A stretch of 64,000 bases of DNA from Alphaproteobacteria bacterium (lineage in GTDB: Bacteria > Pseudomonadota > Alphaproteobacteria > ATCC43930 > CGMCC-115725), in contig JASHOB010000257.1 of the NCBI GenBank assembly GCA_030041335.1, positions 1-64,000 on the forward strand, written 5' to 3'. The notes under the pieces were generated by a model, which had not been told where the DNA came from, searched no databases, and worked only from the letters and a program-made list of their open reading frames with translations. Of the stretch, positions 9,021 through 17,757 are shown in pieces (within the stretch, counting starts at the first letter, position 1; each line of letters begins with the position of its first letter). Both the position numbers and the translations under genes were made by a program.

Positions 9021-9795
9021 GTGTGCCGGTCAAAACCGGCAAGGTGTTGTGAATGAAAGAGTCACACGGTGAAGGACTAGCGACCCACGCCGGCTCCGAG
9101 TCATGCGCAACCGGCCGCGAGGACGGCGCCGAAGCGTTGACAGGGGTACGTGCGGGCCGGGTATTGAGCCCCGAAAGTAGATCACTCCGGAACGCCGACG
9201 CAGTGAAGGGACGCGGAAGGCGAAACTGGCATCGTCGGTATCGCGAGACGCTGCTGGGCTCGGCGCTGTCAGAGACCCGGAGCACGTACCGAAACACCAT
9301 GTTCGCGAACCGGCAAATCCTGTGGCTGCCCACGGCGCATGGCGCCATGGGCCGCGTCGGGACGTCCAAGGACGCAGGCCGACGCTGAACGACCACAGGA
9401 AGTCGGACAGGCCAGAAGTACCGGGGAAGTCTCCGAACAACGCCGAGCTCCGACGACGCATGCGCGATCCCATTCCAGAGCAGGGCCGACGGTTGCACTT
9501 GGTCGTGGGTGGGCACATCCGATATTACGGTGTGCCCACGAACAGCCCCGCGCAGTTTCGGTTCCAGGTCGGCCATCTCTGGCATCGCGGCTGGTCGCGC
9601 CGCAGCCAGAATGGCCGGGCCCTGCGAGACCGGATGCAACGGCTCATCGACCGGTGGCTGCCTCCCGCACGCGTCTGTCATCCCTACCCGCTGCGCCGTC
9701 TTGGCGTAATCACCTGAGGCAGGAGCCGCATGCCGGAAAGCCGCTCGTCCGGATCTGTGCAGGGGGCTATGCGCAATCATGGTTCCTAGTGCGAC
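9021..9795 (+). mobile_element. Truncated group II intron (maturase remnant) between kdpA and kdpB
   Basis: The element reads on the plus strand, opposite to kdp. It begins GTGTG at 9021, matching the GUGYG 5' end of group II introns. It continues with the 5' conserved stretch that can be read as GEGLATHAGSESC and GAEALTGVRAGRVLS (9068-9170), typical of the leader before bacterial intron ORFs. It then jumps directly to the C-terminal end of an intron-encoded maturase (9430-9717: HIRYYGVP, WHRGWSRRSQ, RWLPPARVCHPYPLRRLGV). The reverse-transcriptase domains are deleted, so the element is about 0.8 kb instead of about 2 kb or more. A domain V follows. The 3' end is approximate. Because it is antisense to the operon it cannot splice from kdp mRNA. 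Confidence 0.85.
9723..9757 (+). ncRNA. Group II intron domain V
   Basis: The segment begins GAGCCG, has a GGAAAG cap region and returns through CGTCCGGATC. This gives the short bulged hairpin with a GAAA-type tetraloop that defines catalytic domain V. It lies six bases after the maturase stop codon, the normal spacing. A possible domain VI hairpin follows at about 9759-9788. Confidence 0.75.
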
Positions 9796-9819
9796 TGAAT
9801 TTTCCTGGCCGGTGGGTGG

Positions 9820-11646
9820 TTAGCCGCCGAACGGAATCGGTCCGAGATGTTCGGCCAACGGCCCCAGCGCGGCGACCGGCAAGAACAACAGCGCGCCGAT
9901 GATCACGATCGTACCCAGCAACAAGAAACCGAACGTTGCCGTGTCGTCGCGCATGGTTCCCAGCGATACCGGCGCCATCTTCTTGCGGCCGAGATAGAAC
10001 GCCATCGCGATCGGGGCGATGATCGGCAGATAGCGCGAGAACAGCATCACCAGGCCGGTGCCGATATCCAACGGCACCGCTTCCGGCGACGGGCTCGGGT
10101 TGTTGTTAAAGCCATAGGTGACGCCCAGTCCGTCGAAGGCGGAACCGTTATTCGCGGATGCCGACGAATACTGGTAGACGATTTGCGAAAATCCGTGGGC
10201 TCCGGGATTGCTTTCGGCCTTGACGCCCCAATCGGTAGCGGCATAAAGCCCCGCCGGCCCGAGGATCATGATCGGGTGGACCAGGAGCGCGATCATCGCA
10301 AGTTTCATCTCGCGCGCACCGACCTTGCGACCAAGATATTCCGGGCTGCGGCCGACCATCTGGCCGGCCAGAAACACGCCGACGATCAGGAATAGCAGCA
10401 GATTGATCATGCCGACGCCCTTGCCGCCGAACACACAGTTCAACCACATGCCTATGAACGGCGAGATGCTTGCAATGGGATTGAGACTGTCGTGCTCGGC
10501 ATTGACCGCACCGCACGTGACGTCGGTTGTAATGGCGGCGAAGACGGCACCGGCGGAGGTGCCGAAACGTAGCTCTTTTCCTTCAAGATTGCCCAAATGC
10601 TGGTCGACGGGGAGGCTGCCAACGGCCGGGACGGCGATGGCGTGCTTGCCGCCCGGACTTGAAGCGTCTCCTATCTGATAATCGCGTGCCTGTGCGGTGC
10701 CGGTGAAGGCGGGATTCGGACTTAGCGTGTCCCAATAGACCGCCCAGGCGATCAGTCCGACCATCATCGTGAGCATGACCGTATAGATCACCACCGAGTG
10801 ACGAACTCGCTGCAGCATTCGCCCATACATCAGAACCAGCGTGAACGGAAAGATCATCATCGCAAACGTGGTGACGAAGTTCGACACCGCCGTTGGATTT
10901 TCGAGCGGATGGGCGGAGTTCATGCCGTAGAAACCGCCGCCGTTGGTCCCGAGCATCTTGATCGGGATCACCGCGGCGACCGGACCGACGATGATGTTTT
11001 GCGGCTTCGCTTGACCGTGATCGTCGGTGCCCATCGAGCCGGGCTCCAGCGTGGTCACCGTCTGTTGGGTGTCGTACGTCATCGGCATGCCTTCATGCAT
11101 GAAGATGACGCCGATGATCAGGGCCGCGGGAAGATAGATGTAGACGGCGACCCGCCACATATCGACGAAGTAGTTGCCGATAAGGCGCTCACCGCGGAAC
11201 AGCCGGATGATTGCGGTCAGTGCACAAAAGCCGACCGACGCCGACAGGAACATGTTCGGCAAGATGAAGAATATCTGGCTGAAATTAGAGAGGTGCTGAT
11301 CGCCTGAATAATGTTGCAGGTTGGTATTCGTCATAAACGAAATGACGGTATTGAAGATCGTCGATGGCGCCAGAATGCCGCGACCGAGTGGGTTGAGCGG
11401 TGCAATCGGCTGCAGGCACAGTACGATAAAGCCGAAGATAAACAGCATCGCGTTGAAGATCAGAAGGGAAACAGTATACTGCTTCCAATCTTGTGGGCCG
11501 CTATCGAGGCGCCTTTCAAACCAACGCAGGAAGCCGGGGACCTTGAGGCTTCCCTCCATCACAATTGCAAAATACCGGCTCAGCGGGATCGACAAAAGAA
11601 TCGTCACCACCAGCAACAGAATTGGCAGCGTCCACATGATTTTCAC
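9820..11646 (-). CDS. kdpA: Potassium-transporting ATPase KdpA, channel-like subunit
   Basis: KdpA is the ion-conducting subunit of KdpFABC, related to the SKT/Trk/Ktr/HKT channel-like superfamily. The protein has 608 residues with about ten membrane spans. Filter-associated stretches are visible (TNTNLQHYSGDQHLS near residue 115; MLGTNGGGFYGMNSAHPLEN near residue 235), close to the textbook KdpA sequences. It starts MKIMWTLPILLLV and lies 42 bases after kdpF. Residue ~350 carries a stretch similar to that seen in other long KdpA proteins (FGTSAGAVFAAITTDVTCG). The stop codon lies about 25 bases beyond the end of the antisense intron remnant. Confidence 0.97.
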   Translation of the reverse strand: MKIMWTLPILLLVVTILLSIPLSRYFAIVMEGSLKVPGFLRWFERRLDSGPQDWKQYTVSLLIFNAMLFIFGFIVLCLQPIAPLNPLGRGILAPSTIFNTVISFMTNTNLQHYSGDQHLSNFSQIFFILPNMFLSASVGFCALTAIIRLFRGERLIGNYFVDMWRVAVYIYLPAALIIGVIFMHEGMPMTYDTQQTVTTLEPGSMGTDDHGQAKPQNIIVGPVAAVIPIKMLGTNGGGFYGMNSAHPLENPTAVSNFVTTFAMMIFPFTLVLMYGRMLQRVRHSVVIYTVMLTMMVGLIAWAVYWDTLSPNPAFTGTAQARDYQIGDASSPGGKHAIAVPAVGSLPVDQHLGNLEGKELRFGTSAGAVFAAITTDVTCGAVNAEHDSLNPIASISPFIGMWLNCVFGGKGVGMINLLLFLIVGVFLAGQMVGRSPEYLGRKVGAREMKLAMIALLVHPIMILGPAGLYAATDWGVKAESNPGAHGFSQIVYQYSSASANNGSAFDGLGVTYGFNNNPSPSPEAVPLDIGTGLVMLFSRYLPIIAPIAMAFYLGRKKMAPVSLGTMRDDTATFGFLLLGTIVIIGALLFLPVAALGPLAEHLGPIPFGG

Positions 11647-11688
11647 CAGCTCTTCATGCGTTGGTCAGCGGATTTCCCACGGCACCGG

Positions 11689-11769
11689 TCAGAACCATTC
11701 CGGTCTGACGAGAGCAACTCCCAGGTAAACGAACAGCAACCCAGCAATAGCGGCGGTTATGTAAATCAT
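11689..11769 (-). CDS. kdpF: KdpF, small stabilising subunit of the K+ pump
   Basis: A 26-residue single-span peptide reads MIYITAAIAGLLFVYLGVAL and then VRPEWF. The closing motif, ending Arg-Pro-Glu-Trp/Lys-Phe, is characteristic of KdpF, which binds and stabilises the KdpABC complex in the membrane. It lies immediately before kdpA, its expected place. It is too short for most automated gene calls. Confidence 0.93.
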   Translation of the reverse strand: MIYITAAIAGLLFVYLGVALVRPEWF

Positions 11770-11779
11770 GTCTGTCCCC

Positions 11780-11875
11780 TCAGATTCGCGCGCAGCCTTC
11801 CGCGAAAGCGAGACAAAGCGCCATGCTGACCAGACCAAGCAGAAACGTTGCCGGCAACCAGATCGAAAGATCCAT
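11780..11875 (-). CDS. 31-residue membrane peptide at the head of the kdp operon
   Basis: The frame encodes MDLSIWLPATFLLGLVSMAL followed by CLAFAEGCARI. It has one hydrophobic span (about residues 5-24) and a short tail with two more cysteines or charged positions. A ribosome binding site (AGGAG) lies about 7 bases before the ATG, and only 10 bases separate its stop from the kdpF start. From memory, short peptides of similar sequence precede kdpF in other rhizobia. It may be an additional small subunit or a leader peptide. Confidence 0.75.
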   Translation of the reverse strand: MDLSIWLPATFLLGLVSMALCLAFAEGCARI

Positions 11876-12367
11876 TGCGACCACTCCTTGGCGTTTCGGC
11901 ATTTCTCACTGAAAAATGCGAATAGGGGTTAAACGTAGGTTGGCGCCTTATAAAAAATCCATGCGATTTCGGCCGCATTCTTGTTAGGAAAAACGGATGA
12001 CTTCATAAGAATCTGATGCTGATAAATCGTGCCGTTCATAAAAAAAGGATAAAGGAAATCGCCAGTGCGACACGCTCGAAACGGCGGCGGTAATACCCGC
12101 TTTATAAGAAGCGCTCTGTTTCCCCATCGAAATTTTATGCGCCGCAACTCTATCTCTTCCGCCATCAGAAACGAGTTGTCGGTGCACCATGTTATTTTAC
12201 CAACGAGATAAGTTCGCGGCGCCCGCGGTCCGGCGCCTTGTCGCAAATCCTTCATGCGGACCGGACTTAGCCAATCGATCGCCCGTCATCGGTCGCCAGC
12301 GTCTCGGCCGCCTAACGACGATCACCTTCGCCGGCGAGCCAACGGCGAATCGCTGGGGTGCCGCGCT
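11876..12367. other. Upstream region of the kdp operon
   Basis: This divergent intergenic region separates the kdp operon from the small plus-strand genes. It should contain the kdp promoter and any KdpE site. Positions 11990-12060 are more A/T-rich than the surroundings. I could not pick out a confident -35/-10 pair or operator by eye. A 108-codon minus-strand frame lies here, but it has no domain character. Confidence 0.4.
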
Positions 12368-12592
12368 ATGAGCAACCCCATCCATTTCACGCCGGTAATC
12401 GACCGTCACCGCACCTTCGAAGTCGCTGAGAACGAGCATGGCCTGTGGATCGTCCATGAACGCCACGGCCTCACGGAAGGTGTGTTCCGCACCAGGCGCG
12501 ACGCGGTGCGCTTCGCCCTGTTCGAGACGGGCAATCCCGATTCCGTCGTCGTCATCTCCGGCGGTGATCCAGGGCGACGCTTCGTTCACTAA
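12368..12592 (+). CDS. Small conserved-looking protein of unknown function
   Basis: The protein has 74 residues and begins MSNPIHFTPVIDRHRTFEV. The pattern WIVHERHGLTEGVFRTRRDAVRFALFE looks like a compact alpha-beta unit of the kind found in short rhizobial proteins that read in parameters from the sequence context, but I do not recognise the family. It is followed after 15 bases by a membrane protein gene on the same strand, and the group runs into secF. The ribosome binding site is weak. Confidence 0.55.
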   Translation: MSNPIHFTPVIDRHRTFEVAENEHGLWIVHERHGLTEGVFRTRRDAVRFALFETGNPDSVVVISGGDPGRRFVH

Positions 12593-12607
12593 GGAGCCGC
12601 GGCACAA

Positions 12608-12886
12608 ATGCGACTGGCCAGGACGCTTGCCACCAGTATCGATCCACAATCGCGTCAGGTTTTGCGGCGCCTCGGCTGGCTGGTCCTGATTTTCGCTCTG
12701 TGGAGCGTGGCATTTGGATTCCGCCGGCCGTTGGTCCTGTTTTCATTCATGACGCTCGCCGCGGCCTCCGTCGAAGGCGCAATCGCCGCATTCCGTCATG
12801 AAAGACTTGCTGCGGACCGGCTGGGCCAGTGGGATTTAGCCGCCGCGTTACTCGGCCTGCATTGCCTCTCGGTCGGCCTGGCGTAG
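12608..12886 (+). CDS. Small two-span membrane protein
   Basis: The protein has 92 residues. Hydrophobic segments at about residues 24-40 (GWLVLIFALWSVAFGF) and 44-66 suggest two membrane helices, with a weaker third near the C-terminus. AAGGAG lies about 11 bases before the ATG. It is probably in one transcription unit with the genes on either side and with secF. No family is recognised. Confidence 0.6.
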   Translation: MRLARTLATSIDPQSRQVLRRLGWLVLIFALWSVAFGFRRPLVLFSFMTLAAASVEGAIAAFRHERLAADRLGQWDLAAALLGLHCLSVGLA

Positions 12887-12892
12887 TCCGCC

Positions 12893-13243
12893 ATGCATTG
12901 TCTCTACCGCAGCGATTACGGACCGCCCGACCCCGCCTTCCATCCGGACGCCAACGGCGGCGTGCTTGTGCGCGGCTTCGAGAGCGATCGCGCAAATCTG
13001 ATGCGCGCGCAAAATCTTGGTCAACTTAACGCCATGAAGCGCCAGCTGGAACGCGGCGAGCACATCCAGTGGTGCGATCAAGGCTATGGCTGGACTTATC
13101 AGCCGCGTGTCGACGCGTTATTTGACGCCATTCTGATCCTCGTCGTCGCGCCGTGGTTTGTCTGGCGCGTGGCGCGTCCGGCGCTGCGCTGGGCACGCCG
13201 GCGCAGCCGTGACCGCGCAGCCGTCGTGAGAGCGATGACATGA
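12893..13243 (+). CDS. Membrane-anchored small protein upstream of secF
   Basis: The protein has 116 residues. The first 75 are soluble and contain HPDANGGVLVRGF and a Cys-Trp-rich patch (QWCDQGYGWTYQPR). A single hydrophobic helix follows (about residues 80-93, DAILILVVAPWFVW), then a strongly basic tail. Its stop overlaps the secF start by four bases (ATGA), so the two are translationally coupled. The family is not recognised. The coupling suggests a role connected with the SecF-like protein. Confidence 0.65.
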   Translation: MHCLYRSDYGPPDPAFHPDANGGVLVRGFESDRANLMRAQNLGQLNAMKRQLERGEHIQWCDQGYGWTYQPRVDALFDAILILVVAPWFVWRVARPALRWARRRSRDRAAVVRAMT

Positions 13244-14178
13244 AGCCGATCCGACTCGTTCCCGACAACACCCATATCCGTTTCATGCGCGGCCGCTTCG
13301 CCGGGCTGATCGTGTCGGCGGTACTAAGCGCCACCTCGCTGGTGCTGTTCTTCTATCCGGGGCTCAATTACAGCGTCGATTTCGCCGGTGGCGTGGTCGT
13401 CGAGCTGCGCCTACCGCAACACGTCGATATCGGCACGGTCCGCAGCGATTTCGATTCGCTCGGTTTTGGCGCGGCGCGCGTCCAGGAATTCGGGGCCTCG
13501 CACGACGTGCTGATCAGGCTTGATCGGCGCGCGGAAGCGGCGCGCAGCGCCATCGAGACGATGCTCGCGGCCAAGCTTCCCGGCGGCAACATCCGCCGCT
13601 TTGAAGTGGTCGGGGCACGGGTCAGCGCGGAACTGTTCCATAATGGCCTGCTCGCGGTCGGCCTCGCCTTCGTCGGCGTGCTGATCTATATCTGGTTCCG
13701 CTTCGACTGGCAGTTCGGCGTCGGGGTGGTCGGCACGTTGCTGCTCGATATCACCAAGACCGTCGGCTTTTTTGCCGTTACCCAGATTCCATTCGATCTC
13801 AACTCCGTGGCGGCGATCATGCTGCTGATCGGTTACTCCGTAACCGATAAGATCGTGGTTTACGACCGCATCCGCGAGAATCTGCGGAAGTTCAAAACCA
13901 TGCCGCTGCGCGAATTGATCGATTTGAGCATCAATCAGACGCTGAGTCGCACCGTCGCCACCTCGATGACGGTGCTGCTCTCGATCACGCCCTTCGCCTT
14001 GATCGGCGGCGAAGCAATCAGCGGCTTCGGCTGGGCCGTGATGTTCGGCATCGTCGTCGGCACATCATCGTCCATCTTCATTGCCTCTCCGATCCTGCTG
14101 TTCCTCGGCGAGAAACGGCTGCGGCCAGCATTGGCCGAGCGGCCAACAAAGACCGCGATTGCCGCAAAGGCGGGCTAG
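13240..14178 (+). CDS. secF: Protein translocase subunit SecF (orphan)
   Basis: SecF pairs with SecD to power the late steps of protein export with the proton gradient. The protein has 312 residues with six predicted membrane helices. Family hallmarks include FYPGLNYSVDFAGG near the first periplasmic domain, IYIWFRFDWQFG, and SVTDKIVVYDRIRENLRK in the fourth-fifth helix region. SecF genes normally follow secD. Here secD is absent and three short genes precede it, so it may be a second, accessory SecF copy. It is coupled by a 4-base overlap to the gene before it. Confidence 0.93.
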   Translation: MKPIRLVPDNTHIRFMRGRFAGLIVSAVLSATSLVLFFYPGLNYSVDFAGGVVVELRLPQHVDIGTVRSDFDSLGFGAARVQEFGASHDVLIRLDRRAEAARSAIETMLAAKLPGGNIRRFEVVGARVSAELFHNGLLAVGLAFVGVLIYIWFRFDWQFGVGVVGTLLLDITKTVGFFAVTQIPFDLNSVAAIMLLIGYSVTDKIVVYDRIRENLRKFKTMPLRELIDLSINQTLSRTVATSMTVLLSITPFALIGGEAISGFGWAVMFGIVVGTSSSIFIASPILLFLGEKRLRPALAERPTKTAIAAKAG

Positions 14179-14407
14179 GCACAATTTCCCCCGCCGGCAC
14201 TCCTGCTGTTTTTTCCGAACATCGCGTCCAGCCGAAGCGAAGCTTGCCGAGGCTCCCCTCTAAAGTGCGCGTACGGATCGTCCCCTTGAATCCGAGTGGA
14301 TGATCACCTCCCGCGCTAACCGATCAATCTATACTGATGCACCGGCCGTGTCGCACCAGCAGAACGGCAATCCAGCAAGCAATTGGCTTAGACGCCGATC
14401 ATCGATC

Positions 14408-15061
14408 TCAAGGGCGGCTAAGGGCGCTGTAGCCATTCCAGACGATCTGAATGCCGATGCAAAGCATGATGAATGCGGACAGCCGAATGAACACGTTGGT
14501 GCCGCTGGCCCCCAGCGCCGAAACAATTCGATCGGCAAACCGATAGCAAAAGTAGATCGTGGTCGCGATCGCAATGAGGCCCGCGACGGCGCCCGCCCCG
14601 ACGAGCGCGAGATTCAATACGTCGCCCGATACCTCCGGCCGCTGGCTGCCCAGTGTGATCGCAGTCGAGATTGATCCCGGACCAATCGTCAGCGGCATGG
14701 TCAACGGATAGAATGAGTCGATCGGCTCAGAAGCTTGTCCGTCACCCTCGGGGTGATGCTCAGTTAAAGCCCCTGGTTCGTTGAGAAGCTTCCAGCCGAA
14801 CGCCACCACCACGAAACCTCCTCCGATTCGAACCACCGGGATCGTGATGCCGAAGAACTCCAAGAGATAGGATCCCACGAACAGCGAACCCAAAAGCAAG
14901 AGAAAGCCATTGATCGCGACCCGAGCTGCGAGCCCGTGACGCTCCGCCCCCGTCGATTGCTGCGTCAGCCCAAGAAATATCGGCGCACTTCCCACCGGGT
15001 TTACGATCGGAAACAGCCCGGCGTAAATCAAAAAGAACGCGTTAATTATAAGATTGCTCAT
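14408..15061 (-). CDS. MarC/UPF0056 family integral membrane protein
   Basis: The protein has 217 residues with about six membrane spans. The N-terminal signature FPIVNPVGSAPIFL and the central stretch FYPLTMPLTIGPGSIS are diagnostic of the MarC family. The family was once linked to multiple antibiotic resistance, a role since disputed, and its transport substrate is unknown. A hydrophilic loop around residues 97-116 (EHHPEGDGQ) separates the two three-helix halves. It is transcribed convergently with secF, with 229 bases between them. Confidence 0.92.
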   Translation of the reverse strand: MSNLIINAFFLIYAGLFPIVNPVGSAPIFLGLTQQSTGAERHGLAARVAINGFLLLLGSLFVGSYLLEFFGITIPVVRIGGGFVVVAFGWKLLNEPGALTEHHPEGDGQASEPIDSFYPLTMPLTIGPGSISTAITLGSQRPEVSGDVLNLALVGAGAVAGLIAIATTIYFCYRFADRIVSALGASGTNVFIRLSAFIMLCIGIQIVWNGYSALSRP

Positions 15062-15372
15062 CGCGCAAATTTCCTCGCGGTTAGTAATTTCGTCTCAAAT
15101 TCGACTGGCTACTTGGTCAGATCCGGAGCTGTCGTCCACGAGCGGTGCCGGAACGCAAAGCAGCGAGAAGCCGGCCGGTAATGTCGCATGGTGATATCCC
15201 TCCCGCGCGACGATACCTAGGGTGCACCGCATGCCGGACCGGCGACTGGAAGTTTGCCGTCCGCCCCTTCCCCCGCGCTGCGAAGCGCTTGCTGTAGCGT
15301 TCGCCCGAGCGCTCAGATCGGGAACCCCCGGGACCCAGTTCGGCGGTCGAGCGCGGACCAACCTTTGATGCT
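15062..15372. other. Intergenic region, nothing supported
   Basis: No frame here has a convincing start or domain. It should hold the marC promoter. Confidence 0.4.
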
Positions 15373-16497
15373 TCAGTTTGTCATATCGTTGCTGCGGTCT
15401 TGCCGGGTGCCGTACCCGAAAATACCGGCTATGCCCCAACGCCCCTTCCGATAGGTGATCACATCTACTTCCAAGCTGTCGTTGATAAACGCCCCCGCGG
15501 TCGTGAAGCGCGCGGCGCCCTGAAATACGTGCGCCTTGTCGACCGATGCGTGGATGACTCTTGCAGGCGACGCACCCCCGATGACCCAGCCCCAGTGACC
15601 GACACCGGTCTTCGGCCAGACCGCACGGTACGCGTTGAAGTCGATTCGGCCTTGCGCCAGGGTCTCCGGCGTCACATGGCTGACGGACAATCGCGACGTC
15701 ACGCCCTCGGTTCGGAAGAATTCCATGGCCCTACCATCGGGCGCCTCCCGCCACAACACTCCGCCGCCGGAAAAATTCGCCGAATCTCTCGCGGAGCCCC
15801 GCGCGGGGCGCGGATTGGGTGCGGCGCCAGCGCCGATGTTGATGCCATATTGCCTGATCGGGCCCCACACGGCCGCCTCGTCATTGACCATGTAGGCCAA
15901 GCAATGGTCGAAGCGGAGCCGGCGCGCTTTGTCGATCGTATCTCTATATTCGATGCCAAGGGCGAGCGCTGGCGTGAAGATGGTCGACATCGCTTGAATA
16001 GCCCAACGCCGGTTGTTGTTGGTAACGCAGTAGACGCCATCACAACGCAGAAGATGATGACCGGTCCGGTCATATCTATTGTAGGAAAGCGAAAGGTTCA
16101 CGCAGATTGCGCTCGCGTTCAGAATCTCAACTCCTTCGAAGGTGTCATAGCAACCCGGTTCCAGGTAACCATCGTGATCGCTGAAACGCTCTGGGCGCTC
16201 GGATAGGTTGATCGATGGCGGCGCACCCTTCAGCAAGTCCTGGCGTCGCTTAACGACGACCGGCTCGGTTCGTTCAAAACTCGCGAAAGGGAAATGCAAT
16301 GAATCCGCCACGCCGGTCGGATCACGTCGGCACAAAGAGGCGAAATAATGCATCAGCACGCGTGTCGCTTCCGGGATAGCGGCTTCGAAATTCATCGCGA
16401 ACCGCGCGTCGGGAATGGCATGCGGGCGCAATTGCGCGGGTGCTGAGGGATTGCGTTGTCTCTCTGCCTTCCCTGCCTCAGCCGTCTTCTTTTTCAT
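15373..16497 (-). CDS. Tandem NTF2/SnoaL-like protein of unknown function
   Basis: The start is set at the ATG at 16497, which has GAGGAGG upstream. The open frame extends to 16764 but that part is not protein-like. The product has 374 residues with a basic N-terminal tail (MKKKTAEAGKAERQR). Two similar halves are visible. Residues ~40-170 and ~235-360 each end in a beta-strand pair with a tryptophan (NNRRWAIQAMSTIF; RKGRWGIAGIFGYG), the usual ending of NTF2/SnoaL-fold domains. The first half carries the HYFASLCRRD helix. No signal peptide or membrane span is present. The fold assignment is by pattern only. The gene lies alone on the minus strand, after the amidohydrolase operon. Confidence 0.6.
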   Translation of the reverse strand: MKKKTAEAGKAERQRNPSAPAQLRPHAIPDARFAMNFEAAIPEATRVLMHYFASLCRRDPTGVADSLHFPFASFERTEPVVVKRRQDLLKGAPPSINLSERPERFSDHDGYLEPGCYDTFEGVEILNASAICVNLSLSYNRYDRTGHHLLRCDGVYCVTNNNRRWAIQAMSTIFTPALALGIEYRDTIDKARRLRFDHCLAYMVNDEAAVWGPIRQYGINIGAGAAPNPRPARGSARDSANFSGGGVLWREAPDGRAMEFFRTEGVTSRLSVSHVTPETLAQGRIDFNAYRAVWPKTGVGHWGWVIGGASPARVIHASVDKAHVFQGAARFTTAGAFINDSLEVDVITYRKGRWGIAGIFGYGTRQDRSNDMTN

Positions 16498-16875
16498 AGC
16501 CACAAGACCTCCTCCTCGATTTAGGAACCCGCTTCGATCAGCGGCCACTATTTGCCTTGCTTCGCCTCTTCTGGTCGCGGGTCGGCCTCGCCAAAATTCT
16601 GTATCCCGGCTGGCATCTTCTATGTCCCTCGTTAATTTTGCTCCACCGGCTGCCTTCCCGTGCTCAACGACACTTTGCCGAGTGTCGCTGTCGTGCCTTC
16701 GCCGCTCGTCCGTGTCCAGCAATTTGGATGGCCCTGAACCGCGACGCAAAACGGCAGGAGCCAACTCAACCTGCGATATTGCTCGAAGGTCGGCAACGCC
16801 CCCTTGTGATGGGCGGCGATTTTCCAGAAGCCCGTCTCGGGACGTCCAGCCTAGCCTATATCGGCCCGATCCCGC
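16498..16875. other. Gap after the amidohydrolase operon
   Basis: No gene is supported. The frames that cross this stretch are extensions of flanking frames without domain character. Confidence 0.4.
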
Positions 16876-17757
16876 TTAGAACGCGGCGTTACCGACCCCA
16901 TCCGCGAAATTAGCGATCTCTCCCGGCGTCGTCAGCCACAGGGAGTCGCGTGCGGCGCTGATCTGGGCAAGGGCACGCCGCAAGTGGCGCAGGCGATGCG
17001 CCTGCCCGACGATGTAGGGATGGAGCGCTATGCCCATTACGAGTGGCTGGTGCCGCGATTGACAGCGCATTTCCTCGAACTGATCGATGATCATCGCGGC
17101 GAATTCGGGGGCGGTCATCTGGCGGGCGACAACCGCGGGGATGTCGTTGATCTCTTGTGGATAGGGCACCGACAGAATTCTTCCCCGCCGGGTGCGAAAC
17201 CAGACCGGCTGATCATCATGGCACCAATCGAGCAGATAGACGTATCCCGCCTCCTGCAGCAGGTCCGGCGTTATTCGGCTTTCGGAAATCCAAGGGCCGA
17301 GCCAGCCTTTCGGTCGTACGCCGGTGTGGCGCTTCAGCGTTTTCGTGGTTTCGGCGATGAGTTCCGCCTCGGTGTTCTCGTCGAGCTCGCCCTGACGCTC
17401 GCTATTGGTTCGGCCGTGCGCAACGATCTCGTCACCGCGCTTAAAGAATGCGGCCGGCAATTCCGGACAATAGTCGAAGATCGCGGCATTCGTGACCGCG
17501 CACGATGGAAGCTGCAACTCGTCGAGCATCTCCAGCATGCGCCAGGCGCCCACGCGGTTGCCGTAATCGCGCCACGCAAAATTGAGCACGTCAGGCTGCG
17601 ATCCGCCCGCTACCAGCGTTGCGCCCAGCCCTTTCCCGAACGTGAAATGCTCGAGATTGACTGCTATGTAGACGGCGAGGCGCGCATCGCCAGGCCAACG
17701 GAAGTCGGCGCGTCTATTGATCGGCACGTAGTCATACCGACCGTGCGTCGCCGACAT
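16876..17757 (-). CDS. Polysaccharide deacetylase-like hydrolase (PuuE-type)
   Basis: The protein has 293 residues in the NodB/CE4 superfamily, nearest in layout to the PuuE (metal-independent allantoinase) branch rather than true chitin deacetylases. The first motif position that holds a metal-binding Asp-Asp in CE4 is Asn-Leu-Glu (YIAVNLEHF), and only one His is kept in the second motif (EIVAHGRTNSE). The third-motif region RPKGWLGPWISESRIT and a late His (GIALHPYIVGQ) remain. Amide or ureide hydrolysis is therefore more likely than sugar deacetylation. The gene is the last of the operon and abuts the racemase gene with no gap. Confidence 0.85.
   Translation of the reverse strand: MSATHGRYDYVPINRRADFRWPGDARLAVYIAVNLEHFTFGKGLGATLVAGGSQPDVLNFAWRDYGNRVGAWRMLEMLDELQLPSCAVTNAAIFDYCPELPAAFFKRGDEIVAHGRTNSERQGELDENTEAELIAETTKTLKRHTGVRPKGWLGPWISESRITPDLLQEAGYVYLLDWCHDDQPVWFRTRRGRILSVPYPQEINDIPAVVARQMTAPEFAAMIIDQFEEMRCQSRHQPLVMGIALHPYIVGQAHRLRHLRRALAQISAARDSLWLTTPGEIANFADGVGNAAF

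Noticed and set aside
9004-9780. A 258-codon minus-strand frame between kdpA and kdpB
   Set aside because: It is the antisense shadow of the intron remnant, with no recognisable protein.
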